DNA from: Verrucomicrobiota bacterium
GTDB taxonomy: Bacteria; Verrucomicrobiota; Verrucomicrobiia; Limisphaerales; J093
NCBI GenBank assembly: GCA_027493615.1
Contig: JAOSKK010000023.1
Location: 558,001 to 622,000 of the forward strand
Length of the DNA: 64,000 nt
Direction: 5' to 3'
Shown: positions 50,692-61,083 of the stretch, piece by piece
How the letters are laid out: every line of letters starts with the position of its first letter
Numbering within the stretch: the stretch's first letter is position 1
Position numbers and translations under genes: made by a program
Notes under the pieces: generated by a model
The model's input: the letters and a program-made list of their open reading frames with translations, nothing else
Told to the model about the DNA's origin: nothing
Databases searched by the model: none

Positions 50692-51976
50692 GGTCCAGGG
50701 AGCGCGGCCGGCGCGGCGGGTCATCCGCGCGGCTGCGGTGTCGCCGAGGATGGTCTCGGTCGCCGGGTCCCAGCGGATCGTGCGGCCGGTGCGGATGGCG
50801 ATGTCGCCGAGGTGGCTCATGAAGTCCGATTGCGCCGCGGAATCGATGTTGCTGACGGGCGTTCGCCGCGTCCGCACGCAGTCAAGAAAATCGCGATAGT
50901 GATGGTTGTCGCGGAGCAGGCGGACGTCGTCCGGCTTGAGCTTGCGCTCGAGCAACGACTCCGGCGCCGCGCTGATGCCGCCGCGCGAAGCGGCCACCCA
51001 GCCTTCGGTGCCGACGAACGTGGTCTTGTCGGTGCCGGTCTTGAGGGTGAACTCGACCCCGCTGGCGTAGCGGCCCTGGACGTCCCAGTCCACGACCGTG
51101 TCGAACAAGCCTTCGGTGGGGATCCTCCCCGTGCCGCGATACTCGACAGGGATGTGAGGGTAGCCCCAGTGCGCGACATCGAGCGGGTGCGCGCCCCAGC
51201 CGGCGATGAACCCGATGGCGTAGTCGTAGATGAACCAGCGGCCGGTGCCGAAGACGCGGTCCTCGGTGTACGGCGTGACCGGTGCGGGGCCGAGCCAGAG
51301 ATCGTAATCGAGCCCGGCGGGCACCGGTTGAGGGACGGCGCGGCCGCCGGTGGAGCCGTTGGGAGCCACGACGTGGACCGCCTTGAGTTCGCCGAGGTAA
51401 CCATTGCGAACGAGTTCACAGGCAAATCCGCAGTGGGAGTTGAAGGACCGTTGCTGGGTGCCGTACTGGAAGACCGCCCCGTGCAGGTGGACCGCGGCGC
51501 GGAGGGCCTGGCCCTGCTCGATGCTCAGCCCGAGCGGTTTTTCGACATACACATCCTTGCCGGCGCGAACCGCGGCCAACGCCAGCGGCACGTGCCAGTG
51601 ATCCGGCGACGCGATCACGACGGCGTCGACATCGACCCGGGCGAGCAGTTCGCGGAAGTCCGCGTAAGCCCGGCAACCGCGATAGACGTCCTGGCCCTTG
51701 GCAGCGGCGTAATGCTGCTCGATCGCGCTGCGCGGCGGCTTCGCGGCGTTCCTGGATCGGGTCGCAGACGGCCACGCTCTGGTTTTGCGGCAAACCGAGG
51801 AAACCGTCCATGAGCCCGCGACCCTGGCCGCCGACCCCGATGTGTCCGACGGCCACGCGCTGGCTGGGGGCGTTGGCACCGAAGACGGAGGCGGGCAGCA
51901 GGGTGGGCAGGTTGAGGGCGGCGGCGGAGCCGAGGGCGGTTTGCCGGAGGAAACGGCGGCGGGAAAGGGAGTTCAT
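50686..51976 (-). CDS. Tat-exported Gfo/Idh/MocA family oxidoreductase
   Basis: About 430 residues. The start gives MNSLSRRRFLRQTALGSAAA, a twin-arginine signal. The NAD(P) domain begins RVAVGHIGVGGQGRGLMDGF and QSVAVCDPIQERRE. After an indel near 51735 it continues CRAYADFRELLARVDVDAVV, IASPDHWHVPLALAAVRAGK, DVYVEKPLGLSIEQGQALRA (EKP lysine) and AVFQYGTQQRSFN. The C-terminal domain has LDYDLWLGPAPVTPYTEDRV, FIAGWGAHPLDVAHWG and DWDVQGRYASGVEFTLKTG. Substrate unknown. The TAG stop is part of the repeat array downstream. It lies about 97 bases after the ThuA-HEAT gene on the same strand, so co-transcription is possible. Confidence 0.88.
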
Positions 51977-52072
51977 GGTGAGCGAGGGACGGAGGCTGGG
52001 GCGGGTCATGAGGACGGGGTTGGAAGTTGGGCAGGCGTGGGTCAACGAGGCAAGGTGGGCCAGGCTGTTGGC

Positions 52073-55000
52073 TCAGGGTTTGGGTGGCGGTTCGGCGTAG
52101 AATTCAAGTTCGCGGACGGCCGGGCTCGGGCCGTGCGCGCCGGTGATGACCAGTTCGACGACGCTGCAGGTGACCGGTGGGAACGCGACGGTGAGCCGGT
52201 TGTTCGTGTACGCCGCGTCGGTGACGGTCTTGACGACGCGGTCGTCGCACCGGATCTCGAAATCCTTCGGCGCGTAGTTCTGGTGATTAAAACCGAGGAT
52301 CCGGAGCCAACCGATCGTGGAACGTTCACGCAACTGCACCCGGAGCCGGTAGAGCTGCTGGTTGTCCACCTCGTCCCAATAGGTGTCCGGGTTCCCGTCG
52401 ATGGCGGCCTGATCACCATGGGCGTCGCCGTCTTTCTCGATGCCATCGGGGCTGGAGGCGAGCCCGCCGAGGGCGAAGTTGGCGGGTTGCCCCAACCGGG
52501 CGGTGAGCGCGTCGGCGCGCTTGGTCATCTCGGGCGACAACGACCCGCTGCGCCTCAGGTCTGACAGGGCAGTCTTCACCTCGGCGAGGTGCCACGGGTA
52601 GATCACCTCGCTGATCCCGAGCAGTCCAGCGGCGGCGGCGGAAGCGAGTTCGGGTTGTTTCAATTGTGCGTGAACGGCCTGGAGGCTGGGGAGACTCGGG
52701 ATGCCGATCAATGCCGCCAAGAGGTTCTTCCGCTCGGTCGCGTCGGTCGTGGTGGCGAGCGCACCGGCCAACGCCTCGGCGGCGCGGGCGGCGCGGGCGG
52801 GAGCCTGGGGCGCCATCCGGTTCAAGCCGCGCGCTGCAATCGCCCGGGTCCGCGTGTCGCCGGCCGTTTCGACCACGGCAGCAAGATCATCGAGCGGTTC
52901 GGCGTCGGGCCAGTCGGCCAACACACGCACCGCGGCCAGCCGGACTTCCGGTTGGTCGGACTGGAGTTGCTGGCGCACCGCGGCGCACGCGGGCGAACCA
53001 CCCAGCGCACCCAGCACGCCCACGAGACTGGCCGCCGTGAGCGGCGGCGCGCCGTTCAACGCTTGCACGAGGATCGGTACGGTGGCGGTGTCGCGACGAC
53101 CGATCTCCACCAACGCGCCTTCGAGCCGTTCCCGATCGTCCGGCGTGGCCTGGCTGAGGCGCTGCACAAGGGGAGCGCAGGCGGACGTGTCCGCGAGGCG
53201 GCCCAGGGTCCGCAGCGCCTCGGTCCGCACGGCGGGGTCCGGGCTGCGCGAGACCGAGAGCAAACCGTGTGTGGCCGCCCGGTCTTCCCGCGCGGCGATC
53301 GCGCGGACGAGGGTTCGTTGCCGGGCTGGCGGGGCGGCTTCGAGCGCGTCCCGAATCGCCGCATCGACCCCCGGGCCACGCAGCCGTGCCAGGGCTTCCA
53401 CGACGGCTTTCTGGTCCTCGTCGGAGTCCGTCCCGCCGAGGCGCGCCAGGGTATCGACGACGCTGGCGTTGCCGACCAAGCCGAGGGTCTTGACCGCGGC
53501 CCGTCGGACTTCGGGCTGCGGGCTGGCGGCCGCGCGGGTGACGGCGGGGGAGGAGGGAGGCATCGCCGCGTTCGCCGCAGAGCAGCAGCACCCCTTCCTG
53601 CTGTTCGGGCGAAAGAACGTCGAGCCCGTCGGCGGCCGCTTTCAGGAGGGCGGGATGGCGGTTGCTCCACAGGGCGCGCAACGCCGCACGCCGCAGGACC
53701 GGATCGGGACCGGCGAGGGCGGCGAGCACGTCCGCGACGGCGGCGTCCGCGGCCAACCCCACGTACGCCGGAAACGCGGCCTCGCGAACCGACGCGGGCC
53801 GGCCGGGTCGGGCAAGCGCGGCGAAGAGCGTGGCAGCTTCGTTGGTCCTGCCTTCGTCCCGGAGGGAGCCGGCACAGCGCAAGAGGGCGGTGGCCCAGCG
53901 TTCGCGCAGAGCGGGAGCGATCCGGCTCTCAGCCGTCTGGAGTGCGGCCGTCGCCTCGGGGCCACCGAGGGTGCCCAAGGCGTCCAGAGCGGCGGCAGCG
54001 ACGTCGGTATCGGCGTCGGCGACGAACCCGGCGATGGCAGGAACCGCCGACGCGGCCCCACGGCTGGCGAGGGCCTGGAGGACCGTCGCGCGGGCCGACC
54101 CGGTGGTTGTCCCCAAGGCCGTGGTGAGTGCGGCCTCCGCTTCCGGTGCCGGGATGCGGGCGAGGGCCTGGCAGGCGTGGTGGAGGAGCTCGCTGTCCGT
54201 CAGCGCTTTCGCGAGGGCGGGGACTTCGGCGGCGGTGCCGAGAAGCGAGAGACCGTCGAGGAAGGCGCGTTTGCCTTCGGTCGAAGCGTCGGCCGCCAGG
54301 GCGCCGGCCAGCTTTGCAGCGAGCGTCGACCGGAGGGTGTCATCGGCTGCGGCGGCCTGGAGGAGTTGTTCGAGGGCGAGCAAGGCCTCGCGGTCGTCGC
54401 CGAAACGGTACGCCGCGACGCGGCGGATGACGGTGTCGGCGTCGAACCCGCGCGTGTCGCTGGTGCCGCGGAGCGTGACTTCGCCCGTGGCGGCCCATTC
54501 GGTACCACGCAGCAGGAGGCTCTGGAATCCCGGCGTGTTCATGTACTCGGCGGAGTGGCCGAGGAGCAGCGCGAAACCGCGGCCGCGGCCGAGCGCGGTG
54601 GTGACGGCGAGCGGTTGGCCGTCGCCGGTGGCCACGAGTTGGGCCGCCGGGTGCATGCCGGGTTTGAGCCAGAGTTCGTCAGTCGTGCGGAACGGGGCGA
54701 GGCCGCGCGTGATCGGGTGGTCGCCGACGAATTCGACCGGGAACTCGTGCGGCGGGCCGTGGCTGGTGGGGCCGAGGTTCCAGAAGAGTCCCCCGATCTG
54801 CTGGTACTCGGGCCAGTCGTAGAAGGACGAACTGCCGGCATGGATCGAGACGTAACCCTTGCCGCTGCGGATGAACTCGAGGAACGCGGTCCGCGTGGCG
54901 GGGCGCCATTCCTTGACCTGGGCGTCCCCCCACGCGTTCCAGTCGCTCACGATGACGTCATAGCGGGCCAGGGTTTCGGCGGTGGTGTGTTCGGGGTGCT

Positions 55001-55208
55001 CGGTGACGTCCACGGTGAACCGGCCTGAGCCCGTCAGGATCGCGCGGAGCTTGGGGGTGGTGGTTCGCCAGTCGTGGTTGTTCTGGCCGCTGAGGAGGAG
55101 CACGCGCAGGGGCGGTCCGGCGGCCAGCGCCGGGGCGGGGGCGGCGAACAAGCAGGTGGCGGCGAAGAGGGCCAGGCGGAGCGGATCGAGGCGGAGAACG
55201 ATGTTCAT
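52073..55208 (-). CDS. secreted ThuA-like protein with HEAT repeats and discoidin-type C-terminus
   Basis: About 1045 residues. A signal peptide (LALFAATCLFAAPAPALAAG) precedes a ThuA-like glutamine-amidotransferase fold (LRVLLLSGQNNHDWRTTTPK, VTEHPEHTTAETLARYDVIV, GKGYVSIHAGSSSFYDWPEY, DHPITRGLAPFRTTDELW). About 600 residues of alanine-rich HEAT-like helical repeats follow (LVGNASVVDTLARLGGTDSD and many similar). An indel near 53555 splits them. The C-terminus is a discoidin/F5-8 type module (AIDGNPDTYWDEVDNQQLYR, LRVQLRERSTIGWLRILGFN). ThuA relatives in other bacteria act on trehalose-type sugars, but here the role is unknown. Neighbouring Gfo/Idh genes often go with ThuA domains in this phylum. 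Confidence 0.75.
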
Positions 55209-55454
55209 GCGGACAAGGTCCCGGCGCGACGGGTGTTGGCCGGTGACGGAGGGGGAGCGTAGCGGGTCTGGGCAGCGGTGTCTTGTGAAATGGCGGCCGG
55301 CCTGCAGGCACGAAGGCGGGCGGCGTCAGGGTCCCGGGCGCTCCAGATCATGAAGGTGCTCTGGAACCGCGGCGACGGTGGTGGATCCGGCGGGGAAACG
55401 CCCGTGAACAACCCCGCATTGCAGGGGGCGTCATCTTTGGCTAGCTTGCCACCC

Positions 55455-56395
55455 ATGTTCGCGCCGCCGGCGATCGTCCGCTGCCTTCTCATGGCTTGTC
55501 TCGCCGCGCTCCTGGGCGGGTGTTACCCCATGGCCCCGGGAACGCCGGAGGAGAACCATCCCTCATCAACGAGGCCATGGCGCGCAAGTCCGGCAGCCCC
55601 CGCGAAGCCGCCCGCCTGCTCGAGCGGGCCCTCGAAGCCAACCCCCGCCTGGCCCGCGCCCACTGGGAGCTGGGCCTGATCTGCCTGAATCACACGGCCG
55701 ATTACGCCGCCGCCATCTACCATTTCCAGAAGGTCCTCGCCTTGCGCCCGGACTGGCCTCATGCCAGCACCACGCGCCAGCTCATCAGCAACGCGAAACT
55801 CGAACTGGTCAAGGAAGGCGTCGAAGCGCCCAACCTCCCCTCCGTCCAGCGCCAAATGGACCGGCTCGTCGCCGAATTGCACCAGCTCACGGCCGCCAAG
55901 ACCAACCTCGAAGCCCGGGTGCAGTACCTTTCCGGCGTCACCCAACAGCTCGCCGTCGAGAACCTCCAATTGCGCCAGCAGATGCTCGCCGCCCATGCCT
56001 CCGCGCCGGGCTTCGCCGACCCCGCACCCGCTGGTGCTTCACCTGCCCCTGCCCCGCCGGCCGGCACGCCGCCCCCGCCGCGCCCCGACCGTGCCGCCGC
56101 CGGATCCGGCCGGGACTTCGTCGCTTCCCGACCGCCTTCGGGTCCCACGCCCCCGGGCGGCATTTCGCCCTCGGGCACGGTCTATGGCCAGCGGCCGGGT
56201 GTGGGGCCGGCTCCCGACGCGAGCCGCCCTCTGCCCGCGGGCAGCGGGCGGGTCTACACGGTGCGTCGAGGCGAAACGGCCTTTGCCCTCAGCCGTCGTT
56301 ACGGGTTCACGGTTGGCGACCTCGCCGCCGCCAACCCAGGGGTGGACCCCACGCGGCTCCAGGCCGGCCAGACGATCCGCCTGCCCATCCGCTGA
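55455..56395 (+). CDS. lipoprotein with TPR-like and LysM domains
   Basis: About 313 residues. The signal MFAPPAIVRCLLMACLAALL ends in a lipobox, LLGGC. An indel near 55555 precedes a TPR-like stretch (ARLLERALEANPRLARAHWE, YAAAIYHFQKVLALRPDWPH), a coiled coil (QRQMDRLVAELHQLTAAKTN) and a long Pro/Ala/Gly linker. The C-terminal LysM reads RVYTVRRGETAFALSRRYGF, TVGDLAAANPGVDPTRLQAG and QTIRLPIR. It should be held in the outer membrane and contact peptidoglycan. The gene converges with the actin-like gene, nine bases between stops. Lies close to the rod-shape cluster, so a wall role is plausible. Confidence 0.8.
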
Positions 56396-56404
56396 CGGGC
56401 GGGC

Positions 56405-57570
56405 TCAGTTGGCCACCTCGAGCCACTGGCCTTCGCGCGCCTGTCGCGCCGCCACCAGCGCCCCCTTGGCCACCAGTTCCTTGTAGCCGGGCCCGACGGT
56501 CAACACCCGCGGTTTCTCGTAGCCATCCTCGAGCAGGAGCCGCTGCAGTTCCGAATCCAGGTTGCGGATCAGACTGCCGCCGCCGGTCAGGATGATGTTG
56601 GCCAGGAGCTCTTCCACCGTGTCCGTGCTGGCGCGTGCGATGGCGACCTTGACGAGCTCGAACACCTCCTGCAACAAGCGCTGGCAGGACTGGCCGATCA
56701 GGTCCGTGAAGTCGATCTTCCGGGCCTTCCCCCCAGCACGATGGTCGCGGTGATCGGTCCCTCGGCCTGGCCCACGTAGGAGTGCTGTTCCTTCAGCTCG
56801 CGGACCCGCGGCAGCGAGAGATCAGCGTCCGGGTGCTGGCGACGCAACGATTCCTGCAGCAACCGATCCACTTCGTCGCCGCCGAAGGCCGAGCTGACCT
56901 GCTCGTTGGGACCGGGGTAGTAGCCCTGGACCAGGCAGACGTCGGTCGTGCCGGCCCCGATGTCCACGAACAACGAGTTCCGCACCGGATCCAGATAGGC
57001 GGGGTCACTCAGGCGCGTTTCATCCCGGTAACCGAGGGCGGCCAGGAAGGGTTCAGGCACCAGAATCACCCGCGCGAAAAGCCCCGCCAGCATCGCGCTC
57101 ACGTTCTCGCGCGCCGTCCGGTCCGCGCTGGCCGGCACGCCCACCGCGGCGCGCACCTCGACGTTGGGCGGCGGATTCAGGAGCTGGCGGAGATGCCGGG
57201 CAAAGTCCTGGGCAGCCGCGAGGTCCTGGACCACCCCGTTCTGCAGCGGATGCAGCAGGCGCAGATAGACGCGCTGCTTGAGGGCGGGTTCGCCGTAGAG
57301 GACCTTCGCGTTGCCGGGCAGGAGATGCTCCACGATGCCCTCGCGCGCGTAGCCCACCACGGTCGGAACGATTTCGCTGACGATCAGGTCGGTCGAGCCG
57401 GCGTACGCGGCCTTGAGGCAGGAGGTGCTGGTGCCCAGATCAAGCCCCACCAGCATCAGCTCGCCCTTCACTGGCGGCGACGCCGGCTCCGGGGCTGGAA
57501 AGGAGTGGGACTTGCGTTGCAGTTCGCGAGCGGTGTCGGCCGTCAAAGGGGCCACGTAAGTGGTGCGCAT
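56405..57570 (-). CDS. bacterial actin of the MamK/MreB-like family
   Basis: About 388 residues. The nucleotide-binding sites of the actin fold are present: LVGLDLGTSTSCLKAAYAG (phosphate 1), SLFVDIGAGTTDVCLVQG (phosphate 2) and NIILTGGGSLIRNLDSEL (adenosine). Also EIVPTVVGYAREGIVEHLLP, GNAKVLYGEPALKQR, LLHPLQNGVVQDL and AAVGVPASADRTARENVSA. One missing G in a G run near 56705 splits the gene; correcting it gives VLGGKARKIDFTDLIGQSCQ. I start at the ATG giving MRTTYVAPLTADTARELQRK because relatives carry such a tail before the first phosphate loop; 57456 is the alternative. It is distinct from MreB proper, which would be expected beyond the right edge before mreC. Likely forms filaments. Confidence 0.8.
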
Positions 57571-57731
57571 GGCGTGAACAAGTTGCGGATCCCGGACGTG
57601 GGCACCCACAACGGGCGCAGGCAGGCCGGAAACCGGGGTGAGTGTGGGATGAAGACCGGACCCAACGCAAGCCGCCACTTGGCAACGATCTCCTTTCCGC
57701 TGCACCGGCCGTTGAAACCCCGGATACGGAC

Positions 57732-57851
57732 GGTGCAGGCTGGAAGCCCGCACCACCGGCTCAGGGAGCGCCTCCTTGAGCCCAATCCCCGATGTTCGTA
57801 ATCGGCGGAGAATCCAGGACGGGGAATCCCGCCACCGATTGCGAACATCGG
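57732..57851 (+). repeat. 120-base structured repeat, copy 2
   Basis: Gapless match to 22864-22983. The arms are CCGATGTTCGTAATCGG and CCGATTGCGAACATCGG. The left hairpin GGTGCAGGC-N4-GCCCGCACC keeps its pairing while the loop differs. It lies between rng (downstream end) and the start of the actin-like gene. Confidence 0.75.
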
Positions 57852-57877
57852 CGCGCAGCGTGGGGACGGGGGCGGGG

Positions 57878-59842
57878 TCACCCGCCCACACTCACCAGGT
57901 CTTCGTTCGTCAGGGCGTTGACGATCTTGAACTGCTCGGCGTGGAAGAGCGGATCGCCGCGGAAGCTCAGTTTGCCGAAGTACTTTTTCTCCATCTCGAT
58001 GAGGCGCTTTTCGTCGGCGGTGCGCAGGCGCTCGAGCACGACCGGGTGCACGACGACGCGCAACTGGAAATCCGATTCGTCGCGGTGCCGGCGGCGGAGG
58101 ATCTCGGCCAGCTTGCGCTGGATCTCGACACTCATGCTGATGGCGCTCTTGACGACGCCGTGTCCCTTGCAGTACGGGCAGTCATCGTAGACGGCCTCGT
58201 GGACGCTCTCGGTGTGGCGCTGGCGGGTCATCTCCATGAGCCCGAGCTGGGAGATCGGCAGCACATGCGTGCGGGCGCGATCCCGCTTGAGCAGGTCCTT
58301 CATCTTGAGGTACACGGCCTGGCGGTCCTTGCCTGATTTCATGTCGATGAAATCGAGCACGATCAGGCCGCCCATGTTGCGGAGGCGGAGCTGGCGGCAG
58401 ATCTCCTCGGCCGCTTCGAGGTTGACCTTGGCGATGGTGGACTCGGGGTCCTTGACGTTCTTGTGCCGGCCGGTGTTGACGTCGATGGCCACGAGCGCCT
58501 CGGTTTCGTCCACGACGATGTAGCCGCCACTCTTGAGATGGACCTGGCGGGCGAAGGCCGACTGGAGCTGGCGGGTGATGTTGAAGCGGTCGAACACCGC
58601 CTGGGACTCGTTGTAGAACTTGACCTTGTTGACCGAGCGGCGGGACACCTTGTTGATCCGGGTGCGGATCCGCTCGTAGTCCGCGTAGTTGTCCACCACG
58701 ATCCGCTCGACGTCGTCGGTCAGGAAATCGCGCGCCGTCCGCTCGATGAGGTCGGGCTCGCGGAAGACGCAGCAGGGCGCGGGCTGGGTGTTGATCTGGT
58801 CCTGGACGACCTTCCATTCCTCGAGCAAGAGCGCCAGGTCCCGCACGAAATACCGCGCCTGCTGTCCCTCCCCCGCCGTCCGGATGATGACGCCCATGCC
58901 GTCGGGCAGCGTCAGCTTGCGCACGATCCGCTTGAGCCGCTGGCGTTCCTCGGGGTCCTCGATCTTGCGCGAGACGCCGCACTGGTCAGAGTTGGGCAGG
59001 AGGACGAGGAACCGGCCGGGCAAGGCGAGGTTGGTGGTGACCCGCGGGCCCTTGGTGCCGATCGGCCCTTTGCTGACCTGGATGACGATGTCGGTGCCGG
59101 GCGGGTAGAGGCGGGGGATGTCCTTCTGCGTCACCTTGGGTTTCTCGCGGCGGCGGCGGTCCTCGCGCTCGACCAGTTCGACATTGCTGTCGAAGCTGGC
59201 AGGCACGATGTCCCAGTAATGGAGGAAGGCGTTTTTCTCGAAGCCGATGTCCACAAAGGCCGCCTTGAGACCGTCCTCGAGGTTCCGCACGCGTCCCTTG
59301 AAGATGCTGCCGACGAGCCGTTCCTCCTCGGTCCGCTCGATGGTGAACTCCTCGAGCCGGCCCTCCTCGAGGACGGCGACGCGGGTTTCGAGGGATTCGG
59401 CGTTGATGATGACCTCCTTGTGGCTGCGCTCCTTCGGCTGCACGAGGCGCTGCACGCGGCGGATGACCTTTTGGGCGGCGGCTTTGAGGCTGCCCATGAG
59501 CGTCGGCGCCTTGGTCACCTCGGCGGTGGTCTCCTCCTCCACCTCGGCCGGCACCTCGAGATGCGGCTGGCGATACGCGCGCACGCCGGCCCCTTCCCGT
59601 TCAGCCGCCACCGTGGTGGGGTCGGTTTCGGCCGCGTTCTCCGGCAGACCGGCGGCCCGGTTCTGCGCCTGGTGGATCTCCTTCTCGTGGCGCCGGAAGT
59701 CAAAGACGCTCTCCTCGGAGGCTCGCTCGCCAAGCGCCTCGGCGCGCGCTTCGAGCGCGGCGCGCTCAGGTTTGAACATCTGGCCGCGGCCGGGGCGGAA
59801 GCGCTGCACGCGGCGGCGGCGGGAAAAACTGCGGTCACTCAT
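57878..59842 (-). CDS. rng: ribonuclease G/E family endoribonuclease
   Basis: An intact 654-residue protein. The N-terminal 160 residues are charged and of low conservation. The core begins HKEVIINAESLETRVAVLEE, then the S1 domain (VGSIFKGRVRNLEDGLKAAF, VDIGFEKNAFLHYWD), CGVSRKIEDPEERQRLKRIV and DGMGVIIRTAGEGQ. The catalytic DNase I-like part has VAIDVNTGRH and GGLIVLDFIDMKSGKDRQ, whose Asp residues bind Mg, and the zinc link DDCPYCKGHG. It cleaves single-stranded RNA during rRNA and mRNA processing. It ends the mre-mrd-rod cluster, ten bases after rodA, a common bacterial order. Confidence 0.93.
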   Translation of the reverse strand: MSDRSFSRRRRVQRFRPGRGQMFKPERAALEARAEALGERASEESVFDFRRHEKEIHQAQNRAAGLPENAAETDPTTVAAEREGAGVRAYRQPHLEVPAEVEEETTAEVTKAPTLMGSLKAAAQKVIRRVQRLVQPKERSHKEVIINAESLETRVAVLEEGRLEEFTIERTEEERLVGSIFKGRVRNLEDGLKAAFVDIGFEKNAFLHYWDIVPASFDSNVELVEREDRRRREKPKVTQKDIPRLYPPGTDIVIQVSKGPIGTKGPRVTTNLALPGRFLVLLPNSDQCGVSRKIEDPEERQRLKRIVRKLTLPDGMGVIIRTAGEGQQARYFVRDLALLLEEWKVVQDQINTQPAPCCVFREPDLIERTARDFLTDDVERIVVDNYADYERIRTRINKVSRRSVNKVKFYNESQAVFDRFNITRQLQSAFARQVHLKSGGYIVVDETEALVAIDVNTGRHKNVKDPESTIAKVNLEAAEEICRQLRLRNMGGLIVLDFIDMKSGKDRQAVYLKMKDLLKRDRARTHVLPISQLGLMEMTRQRHTESVHEAVYDDCPYCKGHGVVKSAISMSVEIQRKLAEILRRRHRDESDFQLRVVVHPVVLERLRTADEKRLIEMEKKYFGKLSFRGDPLFHAEQFKIVNALTNEDLVSVGG

Positions 59843-59851
59843 AGGGGGAAC

Positions 59852-61060
59852 TCAGGTTTGGCGGTGCAACTGCACGTTTTGGAGGAGGCCGATGGCGAGG
59901 AGCGCGCACACCACGGAGGTACCGCCGTAACTGAGCAGCGGCAGGGGAATGCCCGTCACCGGCATCAGCCGGATATTCATGCCGATGTTGATGAAGACTT
60001 GACAGAAAAAGAGGGAGACGATGCCGACGGCCAGCAGGAGCCCCAGCCGGTCGCGCGCCTGGCTCGCGATCTTGAGGCCGGTGAACAGGATCACGCTGTA
60101 GAGCGCCAGCACCGTGGCGCTCCCCACAAACCCGCTCTCCTCGGCAATCACCGAGAAGATGAAATCGTTGTGCGCCACCGCGCGCGGCAGGTAACCCAGG
60201 GCGTTCTGCGTCCCCTGCCGCCAGCCCTTGCCCGTCAGGCCACCCGAGCCCACCGAGATCAGCGCCTGCTCGACGTTGTGCGACGCGTCCCGGTACTCGC
60301 GCCAGGCCCGGGCTCGTTCCGCCTCGGTCGCGTTGGCCGGGGCAAAACCCTGCCCGAAATACACCATCAGCCTTCGCTTCTGGTAAGGCTCGAGCTGGAC
60401 CACCTGCCAGTTCGTCGGCGCCCACAGGATGTCCGCCAGCAACAGCCCCACCGCCACCGACCCACCCCCGACCAGCCGCCACAAGAACCGCGTCGGCACC
60501 CCGCCACGAACATCATCACCAGCCCCACCGGCAGGAACACCAGCGCCGACCCCAGGTCGGGCTCGCGCAGGATCAGCACGAACGGCAGCAGACAAAGCCC
60601 CAGGCTCTTGAAGAACAGCCCGGGCGTGGCCACTTCCGGCGCGGGCCGGCTCAGATAACTCGCCAGCGCGAAGATCGTCGCGATCTTGGCAAACTCCGAC
60701 GGCTGGAATTGAAAGGGCCCGAGGAGAATCCAGCGGCGCGCCCCCAACCCTGCGTGCTCCCAATGCCCGGGATGAGCACCGCCACCAGCAGCAACATGGC
60801 GGCCCAATACGCCACCAGGGACCAGCGCGACAACCCCCGGTACGACCGCAGGCACACCAGCACGCCCAGCCCGCTGCCCAGGCCGTACCAGATGATCTGC
60901 CGCACATACCCGCGCCGCAGCCACGGCGTCTGATCCCCCCTTCCCCGCCCAGCGTGGCGCTCGCGACAAACAGCGCGCCGATCCCCATCAGGCCCACCAC
61001 TGCCAGCAACATCGGCCATTCGAGCCGGCGTTCGCGTTTGATTCGAGGGGGGGCGGTCAT
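59852..61060 (-). CDS. rodA: peptidoglycan glycosyltransferase RodA (frameshifted sequence)
   Basis: SEDS-family polymerase that makes glycan strands for the lateral wall together with MrdA. The start gives MTAPPRIKRERRLEWPMLLA, VVGLMGIGALFVASA. Indels near 60935, 60745 and 60510 distribute the protein over several frames. Recognisable parts are RRWILLGPFQFQPSEFAKIA, LREPDLGSALVFLPVGLVMM, YQKRRLMVYFGQ, EQALISVGSGGLTGKGW, GTQNALGYLPRAVAHNDFIF, SVIAEESGFVGS and LPVTG-like MPVTGIPLPLLSYGGTSVV. About 400 residues and ten helices. Between mrdA and rng. Confidence 0.9.
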   Translation of the reverse strand: MTAPPRIKRERRLEWPMLLAVVGLMGIGALFVASATLGGEGGIRRRGCGAGMCGRSSGTAWAAGWACWCACGRTGGCRAGPWWRIGPPCCCWWRCSSRALGARRVGGAPLDSPRALSIPAVGVCQDRDDLRAGELSEPARAGSGHARAVLQEPGALSAAVRADPARARPGVGAGVPAGGAGDDVRGGVPTRFLWRLVGGGSVAVGLLLADILWAPTNWQVVQLEPYQKRRLMVYFGQGFAPANATEAERARAWREYRDASHNVEQALISVGSGGLTGKGWRQGTQNALGYLPRAVAHNDFIFSVIAEESGFVGSATVLALYSVILFTGLKIASQARDRLGLLLAVGIVSLFFCQVFINIGMNIRLMPVTGIPLPLLSYGGTSVVCALLAIGLLQNVQLHRQT

Positions 61061-61083
61061 GGCGGCAAGCCGTGCGGCGACGC

